Origin: Streptomyces marispadix
GTDB taxonomy: Bacteria > Actinomycetota > Actinomycetes > Streptomycetales > Streptomycetaceae
Assembly (NCBI RefSeq): GCF_022524345.1
Contig: NZ_JAKWJU010000002.1
Location: 310,001-374,000 of the forward strand
Direction: 5' to 3'
DNA length: 64,000 nt
Shown here: positions 28,500 through 37,639 of the stretch, piece after piece
How positions within the stretch are numbered: position 1 is the first letter of the stretch
Layout: every line of letters begins with the position of its first letter
Made by a program: the position numbers and the translations under genes
Notes under the pieces: model-generated
Databases searched by the model: none
Seen by the model: the letters and a program-made list of their open reading frames with translations, nothing else
Told to the model about the DNA's origin: nothing

Positions 28500-30395
28500 T
28501 CAGCTCGCGTAGAGCTCTTCGATCTCAGCCGCGTACATCCGCGTGATCTCGGCTCTTCTCAGCTTCAGAGACTGCGTCACCAGGCCGTCGGCCATGCTGA
28601 ACTCCTCCGGCAGGATGCGGAACGAGCGGATCGACTCGGCTCTCGAGAAGACGCTGTTGGCCGCCGCCACGGCACGCCCCACTTCCCGTTCCAGCTCCTC
28701 CGAGGGCGAGTTGCCGTAGCCGGGTCCCGAAAAGCCCCACTGCTCACGGCCCTTGCGCCACTGTTCGAGCACTTCGGGGTCCAGGGTGACCAGTGCCGCC
28801 ACATACGGGCGGTCGTCACCGACCACGAGCGCCTGGGAGATGAGGGGATGGGCGCGCAGCCGGGTCTCCAGCATCAGCGGTGACACGCTCCGCCCGGCGC
28901 TGGTGATGATGACGTCCTTCTTGCGGCCCGTGATGACGAGATAGCCGTCGTCGAGATAGCCGACGTCTCCCGTCCCGAGCCAGCCGTCGCGCAGCGTCTC
29001 CTCGTACTGCTCACGGGCGTGCGCGCCGCTGCTCGCATACGACGGTGCGCCGTGCCGCGCGGTGTCCTCCGAGCGCCCCGTGTAGCCGGGGAAGACCATC
29101 GGACCGCGCACCCACACCTCGCCGTCACGTGCGATGTGGACGGAGGCGCCCGGCATGGGGCGTCCCACCGTGCCGAACCGCGGCCTGCCGGGGGGCTGCG
29201 CGGTGATGGCGCACGTGGTCTCCGTGAGGCCGTAGCAGTCGTAGACGACGACGCCCGCACCGGCGAGCGCCAGGCCGAGCTCGCGGCTGAGAGTCGAGCC
29301 GCCGGAGACCACGTTGCGCGTGCGGCCGCCGAGCACGTCCCTCAAGTGCCGGTAGACCAGGCGGTCGTAGACCGCGTGGCGTGCCCGCAGGCCCGTGGTG
29401 GGCCCCGGCCCGACGCCGAGCGCCTGGGCCTCGGCCGCCTCCGCGTAGCGCCGCGAGACCTCCATCGCCCTGTCGAACATGTCGCCGCGGCCTGCGTTGA
29501 CGGCCTTCATCCGCGAACCGGCGTAGAACTTCTCGAAGAAGTACGGCACCGCATAGAGGCACGTGGGCCGGAAGGATCTGATGGCGGGCATCAACTCGCG
29601 GGCGGAGATGTCGGGTTGGTGCCCCAGCAGATAGCCGCCGCGGATGCACAGCACCGTCACCATCAGCCCGTAGACGTGACCCACGGGCAGGAAGGCGAGG
29701 ATCGAAGGCTGCTGGCCGGGCTCTCCCATCTGCGGGCCCCAGCCGGCGAGGATCGTGTCGCACTCCGTGGCGAGGTTGCGGTGGGTGATGACGCATCCGC
29801 GCGGGCGGCCGGTGGTGCCGGAGGTGTATATGACCGCGGCGGTCATCTCCGGTGTGACGGCCCAGCGTTGGCGGTGTACGTCGTTGTCCTCCACGGCGCG
29901 TCCGGCCTCGCTCAGCCATCCCACGCAGCCCGCGTCGAACTGCCAGATGTGGCGCAGGCGCGGCAGCCCGTCCACGACGGAGCCCACGGTCATCGCGTGG
30001 TCCTCGTGCTCGACGACGATGGCGCACGCTTCCGAGTCGCGCAGCACCCAGCGCAACTGCTCGGCGGAGGAGGCCGGATACAGGGGTATGACCTGCGCGC
30101 CGAGGGACCACAGGGCGTAGCTGAAGAGGGTCCACTCATGGCGGGTACGGGTCATCACCGCGACGCGGTCGCCGAAGCGGATGCCTTCGGCGAGCAGCCC
30201 CTTGGCCAGCTTCAGCACCTGGGTCGCGAAGGCGGCGGCGGTGGTCTCACGCCAGGGCCCCGTGCTGCCGTCGGGGCTGTCGCGGCGGGCGATCTGCGGC
30301 AACCCCGGTTCACGGGCGGCCAGTTCGTAGACGGAGTCGGCGAGGCCGCCCGATCTCAGCGGTTCCACGAGGGGAGGAAGGCTGTAGTCACGCAC
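28500..30395 (-). CDS. Long-chain acyl-CoA synthetase (FadD15-like)
   Basis: The 631-aa AMP-forming ligase has AMP-binding motifs YTSGTTGRPRG, YGLTETTC and GDVGYLDDGYLVITGRKKD. The C-terminal LVTQSLKLRR segment is typical of long-chain fatty-acid CoA ligases of the FadD15/AAE class. It activates fatty acids with ATP and CoA. The GTG start at 30395 is preceded by GAGGGCGG. It stands alone between DUF4142 and the KhtT-like gene on the same strand, with long spacers, and its chain-length preference cannot be told. Confidence 0.9.
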   Translation of the reverse strand: MRDYSLPPLVEPLRSGGLADSVYELAAREPGLPQIARRDSPDGSTGPWRETTAAAFATQVLKLAKGLLAEGIRFGDRVAVMTRTRHEWTLFSYALWSLGAQVIPLYPASSAEQLRWVLRDSEACAIVVEHEDHAMTVGSVVDGLPRLRHIWQFDAGCVGWLSEAGRAVEDNDVHRQRWAVTPEMTAAVIYTSGTTGRPRGCVITHRNLATECDTILAGWGPQMGEPGQQPSILAFLPVGHVYGLMVTVLCIRGGYLLGHQPDISARELMPAIRSFRPTCLYAVPYFFEKFYAGSRMKAVNAGRGDMFDRAMEVSRRYAEAAEAQALGVGPGPTTGLRARHAVYDRLVYRHLRDVLGGRTRNVVSGGSTLSRELGLALAGAGVVVYDCYGLTETTCAITAQPPGRPRFGTVGRPMPGASVHIARDGEVWVRGPMVFPGYTGRSEDTARHGAPSYASSGAHAREQYEETLRDGWLGTGDVGYLDDGYLVITGRKKDVIITSAGRSVSPLMLETRLRAHPLISQALVVGDDRPYVAALVTLDPEVLEQWRKGREQWGFSGPGYGNSPSEELEREVGRAVAAANSVFSRAESIRSFRILPEEFSMADGLVTQSLKLRRAEITRMYAAEIEELYAS

Positions 30396-30821
30396 AGCGC
30401 ACCGCCCTCACCCCGTCTGCCCTCCGTCACGACGTTCAGTGACTGACGGCGAAAATTACCTCCCGGTGCGGTGCGCTGCCTAGGGAAATTCGGATCTTCC
30501 CATGCGTGGAATCGGAGGAGGGTATGTGAGGGAAGAGCGCCGTTCACCTGCTGCGCACGCCGTTTGCGCCACTGCCGCAAGGGGTGACCGGGAGTAAGGG
30601 GGCAGAGAGCGGAAGCGGCCTTGACCGCACTTCCGCGATGTGCCCTCTCCGCGGTGCAGGCCGCTTCACGGGGGTGCCGCGCTCGCCGCGCTCCGCCTGC
30701 GTACGGGCGCACGGCCGCGAACGGTCAAGTACGGTCAAGTGCTGCGCGGGGCGGCCGAGTCGGCGCAATGAGTCGGCGCACCGCGGGGCACGCTTGCCGG
30801 GGGGCCGCAGAGCGTGTGCGA
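30396..30821. other. Non-coding spacer upstream of the acyl-CoA synthetase gene
   Basis: No gene is supported. The only notable element is a perfect 10-bp tandem duplication, ACGGTCAAGT at 30721-30730 and 30731-30740. No clear promoter or hairpin was found. Confidence 0.5.
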
Positions 30822-31298
30822 TCAGGTGCCGCTGATGATGCGTGCCAGCTCGTCGACACCTTCGCGGGTGCCGACCGCGACGACCTCGTCGCCCGCCTCC
30901 AGCCGGAACTCCGGCCCCGGTGAGGGGTGCGGCCCGGTGCGCCGCAGCACGGCCACGATGTAGGCGCCGGTACGGGTGCGGGCGCGGGTCTCCCCCAACG
31001 GCCTGCTGCGGTAAGGGGATTGGGTCGTCACATGGATCCGCTCGGTGACCAGGTCGAGATCCATCTCGCCGGTGCCGAGCCGTGAGCCGTCTGCGGGCGC
31101 CAGCAGCCCCGCGAGCGAAGACGCCTCGTCCGGGTCGAGCGGGACCGTGGCCTGGCAGGCGTCCGGGTCGCCGGGCTCGTAGAAGCCGAGGAAGCGCCGC
31201 CCGTCCTGGTGCGCGACGACGGAGATGTGCCGGCCCGCCCGGGTCTGGAAGTCGTACTGCGTGCCTACTCCCGGCAGCTTGGTGCGCTGCGTGGTCAT
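30822..31298 (-). CDS. KhtT-like cation:proton antiporter regulatory subunit (TrkA-C domain)
   Basis: The 158-aa soluble protein starts with the KhtT-type N-domain (LPGVGTQYDFQTRAGRHISVV) and ends with a TrkA-C domain (GAYIVAVLRRTG ... FRLEAGDEVVAVGTREGVDEL) that binds nucleotides or cations. In other actinomycetes such subunits lie next to a CPA2 antiporter gene; none is adjacent here, so it appears to be an orphan or to act on a distant transporter. Confidence 0.85.
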   Translation of the reverse strand: MTTQRTKLPGVGTQYDFQTRAGRHISVVAHQDGRRFLGFYEPGDPDACQATVPLDPDEASSLAGLLAPADGSRLGTGEMDLDLVTERIHVTTQSPYRSRPLGETRARTRTGAYIVAVLRRTGPHPSPGPEFRLEAGDEVVAVGTREGVDELARIISGT

Positions 31299-31496
31299 GG
31301 TCGCCCCTGCCTCCTAGAGAGCACTCGCGGGCCGCAGGACGCGGCGCTCACGAGCGTAACCCGCACGGTTCGCCGCTCTGCGTCCGCACCCGCATGAGCA
31401 GGGGCCTCCGGGCGCCGGGACCTGCCGCCGAGGGCCTGCCGCTGAGGACCTGCCGCAGCGAATCCGCCGCTACGAACCGGCCGCCGCGGACCCCGG

Positions 31497-32519
31497 CTAT
31501 GAGCCGTCCGGGTCGGCGCGCTCCAGCGCGGGCTTGGGCCCCGGCTCGGCCTCGGTGAGCAGATAGTCGGCGGCGGCGGTGTCGGTGACGATGCTGGTGA
31601 CCAGCCCGGAGCGCAGCACGGCGCCGATGGCCTCCGCCTTGCGCTGCCCGCCCGCGATGGCGATCACCTCGGGCACGCGGCGCAGCCGTTCGGCCTCGAC
31701 GGTGATGCAGCGCTCCCCCAGGTCCCGTCCGATGCGGCGGCCGCTCTTGTCGAAGAGGTGCGCGGACATCTCCGCGGCCACCCCCAGCGAGGAGTAGTGC
31801 TCGCGCTCGGAGTCGCTCAGCATGTCGTGGACGGTAGAGATGCCCGGCTCCCAGGAGCCGATGGACACGGCGGCCACCGTCACCTTGTCGAAGTACTCGA
31901 AGGCGCGGGCGATGCCGGTCTGGCTGCGCAGCGCCGCGGCCGTGGCGGGGTCGGGCAGCAGCATCGGGGCGTAGACGGGGTGTGCCTCGCCGCCGGCGAC
32001 CTCCGCTGCCCGCCGTACGGCCTCTACCGATCCGCGGTCTGCGGTGCCCGCGTCGTAGACACCGGTGAGCTGTACGACCGTGCAGGGCGGCAACTGGCGC
32101 AGCGCGGCGGCCATATGCGTGGTGGAGCGGCCCCAGGCGAGGCCGAGCACATCGCCTTCGGTGACGAGTTCACCGAGGAGTCCGGCGGCCACCTCGCCCA
32201 GGTTCTCCGGATCGGCGCCGTCGTCCGCCGCCTCGGACGGGGACTCGACGACGACCACGTGCCTCAGCCCATAGCGGGACCGGAGCGCATCCGAGCGGTC
32301 GGCGTCCAGCTCCGCGGGGACCCTGATCTCGATGCGGACCAGGTCGCGCTCCAGCGCCGTCTCCAGCACTCTCGCCACCTTGAATCGGCTCACGCCGAAC
32401 TCGTCCGCGATCTGGATCTTGGATTTGCCCTCAAGGTAGAAGCGGCGTGCCATGGCTGCCGCCTGCATGAGCTCGGCGGGTCCCATTCGTGTGGTCCGAC
32501 CCGACGACACCGCACTCAC
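31497..32519 (-). CDS. SorC-family sugar-binding transcriptional regulator
   Basis: The 340-aa protein has an N-terminal HTH (ARRFYLEGKSKIQIADEFGVSRFKVARVLE) and the SorC/DeoR-type sugar-phosphate-binding domain (GDVLGLAWGRSTTHMAAAL, QLTGVYDAGT, SIGSWEPGISTVHDML, IAGGQRKAEAIGAVLRSG). It likely senses a phosphorylated sugar of central metabolism. A second start (MGPAELM, 32486) is possible. It lies 249 bp downstream of rpe on the same strand, which suggests control of pentose-phosphate genes. Confidence 0.88.
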   Translation of the reverse strand: MSAVSSGRTTRMGPAELMQAAAMARRFYLEGKSKIQIADEFGVSRFKVARVLETALERDLVRIEIRVPAELDADRSDALRSRYGLRHVVVVESPSEAADDGADPENLGEVAAGLLGELVTEGDVLGLAWGRSTTHMAAALRQLPPCTVVQLTGVYDAGTADRGSVEAVRRAAEVAGGEAHPVYAPMLLPDPATAAALRSQTGIARAFEYFDKVTVAAVSIGSWEPGISTVHDMLSDSEREHYSSLGVAAEMSAHLFDKSGRRIGRDLGERCITVEAERLRRVPEVIAIAGGQRKAEAIGAVLRSGLVTSIVTDTAAADYLLTEAEPGPKPALERADPDGS

Positions 32520-32768
32520 CTCACTGTCTTGCCTACGTACGCATCAGCGCTGGGCGTTCATCCTTGCAGATCCCGGGTGGCCTCGATCCACTCTTGCGCC
32601 TGCCGTGCGCTCCGGCGGCTCCTGCGGGGCCTGCCTTCCAGTGTGCGCGCGCCCCGGGCGGGGCACTGCCGAACCGCGTGGGCGGACGACCGCCGCGGGT
32701 GCGGCAGCGGAACGCGTCGGAACGGTTCGGGACGCCTCGGGACTCTGAGGCGCCGTGGGGCGGCCCGC

Positions 32769-33461
32769 TCAGCGAGTGCCGCCGCCCGTCCCGGCGGACC
32801 GGCGTGCCGCCGCCTCCTCGGCCTGCTGCCGAAGGCCCCGTACGGCCGCCGCGGGATCGTCGGTGCCGTAGACGGAGGAGCCCGCCACGAAGACGTCCGC
32901 GCCTGCCTCGGCGCACTGCTCGACGGTGTCGGCGGAGACACCGCCGTCGACCTGGAGCCACATCTCCAGGCCGTGCTTGTCCATCAACTGCCGGGCGCGG
33001 CGGATCTTCGGCAGCATGATGTCGAGGAAGGACTGCCCGCCGAAGCCCGGCTCGACCGTCATCACCAGCAGCATGTCCAGCTCCGGCAGCAGGTCCTCGT
33101 AGAGCTCCACGGGGGTGGCGGGCTTGAGCGCCATCGACGCGCGTGCCCCGAGCGCCCTGATCTCCCGTGCGAGTCGTACGGGCGCCGCGGCGGCCTCGGC
33201 GTGGAAGGTCACCGAGCGGGCGCCCGCCTCCACGTACTGCGGTGCCCAGCGGTCCGGCTCCTCGATCATCAGATGGCAGTCCAGCGGGATGCCGGTGGAC
33301 TTGCTCAGCGCCTCGACGACGGGTGCGCCGAGGGTGAGGTTGGGGACGAAGTGGCCGTCCATGACGTCGACATGGAGCCAGTCCGCGCCGGTCACCGCTT
33401 CGGCTTCGGCGGCGAGACGCGCGAAGTCGGCCGAGAGGATGCTGGGACTGATCTGAGCCAT
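32769..33461 (-). CDS. rpe: Ribulose-phosphate 3-epimerase
   Basis: The 230-aa TIM barrel begins [16 protein letters not shown] and has the metal/substrate motifs [37 protein letters not shown] and VDGGV. It interconverts ribulose-5-phosphate and xylulose-5-phosphate in the pentose phosphate pathway. About 15 alanine/glycine-rich residues extend the C-terminus. Its presence near rsmB/fmt/priA fits the usual streptomycete order, although about 9 kb of other genes lie between here. Confidence 0.95.
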   Translation of the reverse strand: MAQISPSILSADFARLAAEAEAVTGADWLHVDVMDGHFVPNLTLGAPVVEALSKSTGIPLDCHLMIEEPDRWAPQYVEAGARSVTFHAEAAAAPVRLAREIRALGARASMALKPATPVELYEDLLPELDMLLVMTVEPGFGGQSFLDIMLPKIRRARQLMDKHGLEMWLQVDGGVSADTVEQCAEAGADVFVAGSSVYGTDDPAAAVRGLRQQAEEAAARRSAGTGGGTR

Positions 33462-33807
33462 GTGCCTGGTGCCTGCCTATCCGAACGTCGGGCCGGGGCT
33501 TCTTCCCGGTCCGGCCTGTGCTGCCCTGCTGCCCGCTCCCTGATGCCCACCGCCTGGTGCCTGGTGCCTGCTGCCGTGGGGCTCGCGGGGCGTGCGGGTA
33601 CCGCACGCCGGATCATGTCATCCCCCGTGGCGGGGCGTCGCACGGGCCGGGGAACGCAGGGCCGCGGGGCCCCGCACCGGCACGGCGCCGGCCCCCGACC
33701 GCCTGGCGCCCGCTGCACGCGCCGTACACATGGAAGCGGGCGGGCGCCCGCGAGGAGCCGGTCCTCGGGGCGCCCGCCGCACGGTGCCTTCGGTGTGGCC
33801 GTGCCGC
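33462..33807. other. Spacer between rpe and the MatC-type permease gene
   Basis: No gene is supported. It contains the permease terminator hairpin (33742-33775) and, near 33548-33575, short CCTGGTGCCTGGTGCC-like repeats. The rpe promoter was not resolved. Confidence 0.5.
33742..33775 (-). terminator. Terminator of the MatC-type permease gene
   Basis: GGGCGCCC plus CGAGGA (33742-33756, one bulged G at 33750) pairs with TCCTCG plus GGGCGCCC (33762-33775), a 14-bp stem with a 5-nt loop, about 33 bp past the permease stop codon. Confidence 0.7.
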
Positions 33808-35262
33808 TCAGAGCCAGCCCGGCACCACGAAGAACAGCCACGTCACCGGCGGCGCGATGGCGACCATGCTGAAGCCCCAGACCATCAACCGCCGGAAGAC
33901 GGTGTCCCGTTGCTCCTTGGGGGAGTTCGCCGTCACGAGCGCGCCGCTGGTGGAGAACGGCGAGGAGTCCACGACGGACGAGGAGATCGCCAGCGCGATG
34001 ATCAGGCCGACGGCGCCGACGTTGCCGTCCTGGAGGAAGGGCACGGCCAGCGGAATGAGCGCGCCGAGGATGCCGGTGGTGGAGGCGAAGGCCGAGACCA
34101 CCGCGCCGATGAGGCAGATCAGCAGGGCGCCCAGCAGCGGGGCGTTGATGGAGGCCACGCTCTTGCCGAGCCAGTCGATGGTCCCCATGTTCTCCATCAT
34201 GGTGACGAACGTGACGATGCCGCAGACGAGAAGCACGGTCGACCACGCGCAGGCGTCCACGGCGCCCTTGGCCGACGCGGGGTTCACGAGCGTGAGCAGC
34301 ACGCCGACGGTGAGCGCCATCATGCCGGGGTCCAGGTCGAAGAAGAGCGAGCCGACGACCATGCCGACCAGCCCGGCCAGCGTGAGGATCCGGATGCCGG
34401 TGAGCGCCACGGCCTCTTCGGTCGCGTCGTCGGCGTCCTCGACCGCCGCCGTGCCGCCTCCGCCGGAGGGAGCGGTCGCGGGTGCGGAGGTTCCGCCGCC
34501 CTTGGCCGCCGTCGCCGCCCTCCCCGCCGTACCGCCGTCCGTTTCCGGCGCCCCCTCGCCGCCCGTCCCGGCGGGTGCGCCCGCCGTCACCAGCGAGCCG
34601 CCACCGCCGTTCCCGGATTCCGCGGTCTCCTCGGGCGAACCGTCCTCAGCGCGGCGCCCGATCAGGCTGCGCCCGCCGAACAGGAAGAAGACGACGAGGC
34701 TGAGGAGCACATTGAAGAGGAACGAGCTGAGGAACAGCAGAGTGGGATTTCCGTCGAGATCGTTGCGGGATACGACGCCGTTCGTGATGCTGCCGAAGAT
34801 GCTGATGGGTGAGAATCCGCCTGCGCTGGCGCCGTTGATGATGAGCAGGCCCATCAGCACCGGATTGATCCGGTAGCGCACGCAGAATCCCATGCCGATC
34901 GGGGCGATGATTCCCACGGCAGCGGGCACGACCGCGCCGGACGCCGTCAGCACCGCCGTGACCAGGAACATCACCCAGGGGATGAGCGCGATCCTGCCGC
35001 CCACCGCCTGGGTCGCGGAATGGACGAGCCAGTTCACCGTTCCGTTGTTCTTGGCGATGGCGAAGAGGAATGTGACACCGACGAGCACGACGAACAGATC
35101 GCCTGGGAAGCCGCCGAATATGTCGTCCGCGGACTGGCCCACGAATCCGCTTCCGATGACAAAAGCGGCCACGATGGCGAGCGCGCCCATGTGCACCGAC
35201 GTGAATGTGGCGATGGCGAATACCAGCACCAACCCGATGATGGCTATGACGTGATCTGACAC
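33808..35262 (-). CDS. MatC-type (SLC13-like) dicarboxylate permease
   Basis: The 484-aa protein has about 11-12 membrane helices. The MatC-type N-terminal half contains TFTSVHMGALAIVAAFVIG, NNGTVNWLVHSATQAVGG and GASAGGFSPISIFG; the C-terminal half contains VDSSPFSTSGALVTAN. This family carries malonate and other dicarboxylates. A Gly/Ala/Thr-rich cytoplasmic loop (about 200-250) joins the halves. GTG 35262 follows GAGGAAG. A TTCCGCGATATGGAA palindrome upstream resembles the site at the divergent IclR/aminotransferase promoter, so it is probably the importer for that pathway. The substrate is unproven. Confidence 0.85.
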   Translation of the reverse strand: MSDHVIAIIGLVLVFAIATFTSVHMGALAIVAAFVIGSGFVGQSADDIFGGFPGDLFVVLVGVTFLFAIAKNNGTVNWLVHSATQAVGGRIALIPWVMFLVTAVLTASGAVVPAAVGIIAPIGMGFCVRYRINPVLMGLLIINGASAGGFSPISIFGSITNGVVSRNDLDGNPTLLFLSSFLFNVLLSLVVFFLFGGRSLIGRRAEDGSPEETAESGNGGGGSLVTAGAPAGTGGEGAPETDGGTAGRAATAAKGGGTSAPATAPSGGGGTAAVEDADDATEEAVALTGIRILTLAGLVGMVVGSLFFDLDPGMMALTVGVLLTLVNPASAKGAVDACAWSTVLLVCGIVTFVTMMENMGTIDWLGKSVASINAPLLGALLICLIGAVVSAFASTTGILGALIPLAVPFLQDGNVGAVGLIIALAISSSVVDSSPFSTSGALVTANSPKEQRDTVFRRLMVWGFSMVAIAPPVTWLFFVVPGWL

Positions 35263-35393
35263 GAGGCTTCCTCGCCTTCGGTCGAACGGTCACTGAAAGG
35301 CGTGCCGGCACATGCCCGAACGGATATCAGAAGCCTTACGTGGCCTGTGACTCCGCCCTTGCGAGCGCTGCTGGGGATCACCCGCAAAACGCC

Positions 35394-35424
35394 AAAACTA
35401 TTCCGCGATATGGAATCCGGTTTT
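35394..35424. promoter_or_regulatory. Candidate IclR operator upstream of the permease
   Basis: TTCCGCGATATGGAA (35401-35415) is an imperfect palindrome, nested in an outer AAAAC (35394-35398) and GTTTT (35420-35424) dyad, about 140 bp upstream of the permease. It shares 10 of 15 positions with TGCCGTAATACGGCA at 36308-36322, and the differences preserve symmetry. Confidence 0.6.
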
Positions 35425-35483
35425 CGCCTTGGGCGAGTATGGGAGGGGGGTCGGGGCCCGTCAAGGGTTTGCGTGAGGATCCG

Positions 35484-36248
35484 TCAACCTGCGCCGCCCT
35501 CCTCGTGCGCGCGTCCCAGAGCTGCGCCGATCCGCTTCGCCGCCTCGTTGACGAGCGCGCCGTAGACCGGCTGCGCGTCCTCCGTCATACGGCTCGTGGG
35601 CACGTTGACGCTGATGCTCGCGACGGGCAGTCCGGCCTCGCCGACGACGGCCGCCGCCACCGCGGAGACATCCGGGCGCCACTCGCCGCTGTTGACGGCC
35701 CAGCCGCGCTCCCGGGTACGGGCCAGCTCGGCACGCAGCGCCACCGGGTCCGTGATCGTCGTGCCGGTGTACTGCCGCAGCCCGCGGGCGATGTAGCGCT
35801 CGACGGCCTCCGGGGGATCGGCCGCCAGCACGGCCTTGCCGTTGGAGGACGCGTGCAGCGAGAGGTTCTGGCCCAGCGGCAGGATGATTCGTACCGGCTG
35901 CGACGTCTCCAGACGCTCCACCAGCACCACGTTGCCGCCCTCGCGGACGGCCAGGTGCACCGTCTCGTCGGTGCGGCGGCGCAGCTCCTCCATTACCGGC
36001 AACGCGATGTCGCGCAGGCCCAGTTCACCGGTGGCGTGCCTCCCGACGTGCAGCGCCTTGGTGGTGACGACCCAGCGGGTGGGGGTCGTGCCCGTGGGCC
36101 GGATCCAGCCCGCCTCCTTCAGCGTCATCAGCGTCCGCTGCACCGAGGACTTGGGCAGCTCCATCGCCCGCGCCAGGTCGGCCACGCCGATCGGCTGCCG
36201 TACGGCCAGCTCTTCGAGGGCCCGTAGAGCGTTGAGGACGTTCTGCAT
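35484..36248 (-). CDS. IclR-family transcriptional regulator
   Basis: The 254-aa protein has the winged HTH at about residues 1-65 (VLNALRALEELAVRQPIGVADLARAMELPKSSVQRTL) and the IclR effector domain (PVMEELRRRTDETVHLAVREGG, NLSLHASSNGKAVLA, GEWRPDVSAVAAAV). ATG 36248 (MQNVLN) matches the usual family start; the frame is open 33 codons further. It is divergent from the aminotransferase operon across 97 bp that contain a clear palindrome. IclR proteins of this kind often control glyoxylate, ureide or aromatic-acid genes. Confidence 0.9.
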   Translation of the reverse strand: MQNVLNALRALEELAVRQPIGVADLARAMELPKSSVQRTLMTLKEAGWIRPTGTTPTRWVVTTKALHVGRHATGELGLRDIALPVMEELRRRTDETVHLAVREGGNVVLVERLETSQPVRIILPLGQNLSLHASSNGKAVLAADPPEAVERYIARGLRQYTGTTITDPVALRAELARTRERGWAVNSGEWRPDVSAVAAAVVGEAGLPVASISVNVPTSRMTEDAQPVYGALVNEAAKRIGAALGRAHEEGGAG

Positions 36249-36307
36249 CCATTGACTCGTTCCGTCGGGGAACCTTAGGCTCCAGCGTGCCGCCTGACGA
36301 TACAGCG

Positions 36308-36322
36308 TGCCGTAATACGGCA
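36308..36322. promoter_or_regulatory. Candidate IclR operator in the divergent promoter
   Basis: TGCCGTAATACGGCA is a perfect 7-bp inverted repeat around a central A, midway between the iclR-type gene and the aminotransferase gene. CAGCGTGCCG, which overlaps its left half (36303-36312), is also repeated 20 bp upstream at 36283-36292. Confidence 0.65.
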
Positions 36323-36345
36323 CAACCCCTTGTGAGGAGCCGGCC

Positions 36346-37518
36346 ATGACGCCGCGTACCGGTCGACACTTCCTTCAGATCCCCGGCCCGACCAACGTCC
36401 CCGACCAGGTACTTCGCGCGATCTCGGCGCCCGTCATCGACCATCGCGGCCCGGAGTTCCGTCAGTTGACGCTGCGTCTGCTGGAGGCGCTGGGGCCGGT
36501 CTTCGGCACCTCCGGGCCCGTCGTGATCTATCCGGCCTCCGGGACGGGCGCCTGGGAGGCCGCCCTGGTCAACACCCTCAGCCCCGGCGACCGCGTACTC
36601 AGCTTCGAGACCGGGCACTTCTCCACGCTCTGGCGGAGCATGGCGGACTCGCTGGGCGTAGAGACCGCCACTGACTTCGTCCCCGGCGACTGGCGCCACG
36701 GCGCTGACCCCGAGGCGCTCGCCGAACGGCTCGCCGCCGACACACAGCACGCGATCAAGGCCGTCTGCGTGGTGCACAACGAGACGTCGACCGGCGTCAC
36801 CAGCCGCGTCCCGGAGATCCGCCGCGCCATGGACGAGGCGGGCCATCCGGCGCTGCTGCTCGTCGACACCGTCTCCTCGCTCGGCTCCATCGACTACCGG
36901 CACGACGAGTGGGGCGTCGACGTCACCGTGGCCGGATCGCAGAAGGGCCTGATGCTGCCGCCGGGTCTGAGCTTCAACGCCGTCAGCGACAAGGCTCTCG
37001 CCGCACGCCGCAAGGCGCGGCTGCCGAAGGTCTTCTGGGACTGGGAGCCGGTCATCGAGGCCAACCGGCAGGGCTCGTTCCCGTACACCCCGGCGACGAA
37101 CCTGCTCTACGGGCTGGAGGAAGCGCTGCGCCTGCTGCGCGAGGAGGGCCTGCCGAACGTCTTCGCGCGGCACGCACGGCATGCCGCCGCCACCCGCGCC
37201 GCCGTGCGCGGCTGGGGGCTGGAGGTGCTCAGCCTGGACGAACGTGAGCACTCCGGAGCGCTCACGGCCGTGGTGATGCCGGAGGGACACGACGCGGACA
37301 AGCTGCGCGAGATCATCCTGGAGCGGTTCGACATGTCACTCGGAGCGGGACTCGGGCGGCTGGCGGGCCGGGTGTTCCGCATCGGGCATCTGGGCCGGCT
37401 CAACGACCTGACCCTTGCGGGGACGCTCGCCGGGGTGCAGATGGGACTCGAACTCGCAGGTGTGCCGGTCGACTCGGGCGGTCTCGGTGCCGCTCTGGAC
37501 CGGCTGCGGGCCGAGTGA
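36346..37518 (+). CDS. Class V aminotransferase, serine/alanine-glyoxylate type
   Basis: The 390-aa PLP enzyme begins HFLQIPGPTNVPDQVLRA and has IDHRGPEF, PASGTGAWEAAL and the lysine motif AGSQKGLMLPPG (Schiff-base Lys200), with the C-terminal GRVFRIGHLGRLN. It is closest to serine-glyoxylate and alanine-glyoxylate aminotransferases and to BhcA aspartate-glyoxylate aminotransferase, so it probably aminates glyoxylate or a related oxoacid. GAGGAG at 36334-36339 supports the start. It is the first gene of a plus-strand set with a 2-hydroxyacid dehydrogenase, a CoA transferase and an enoyl-CoA hydratase homologue. Confidence 0.88.
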   Translation: MTPRTGRHFLQIPGPTNVPDQVLRAISAPVIDHRGPEFRQLTLRLLEALGPVFGTSGPVVIYPASGTGAWEAALVNTLSPGDRVLSFETGHFSTLWRSMADSLGVETATDFVPGDWRHGADPEALAERLAADTQHAIKAVCVVHNETSTGVTSRVPEIRRAMDEAGHPALLLVDTVSSLGSIDYRHDEWGVDVTVAGSQKGLMLPPGLSFNAVSDKALAARRKARLPKVFWDWEPVIEANRQGSFPYTPATNLLYGLEEALRLLREEGLPNVFARHARHAAATRAAVRGWGLEVLSLDEREHSGALTAVVMPEGHDADKLREIILERFDMSLGAGLGRLAGRVFRIGHLGRLNDLTLAGTLAGVQMGLELAGVPVDSGGLGAALDRLRAE

Positions 37519-37639
37519 TCCGCAGGGGGCGCGGCGCCTGCGCAGGCTCCTTCGCCCCGGTCCAGCCCCTCGGCCCTGCCTCTTTCGGCCCTGGCGCGGC
37601 TGCCTCAACTTCCCCCCGAGTACCTGGAGTTCGCACCAC

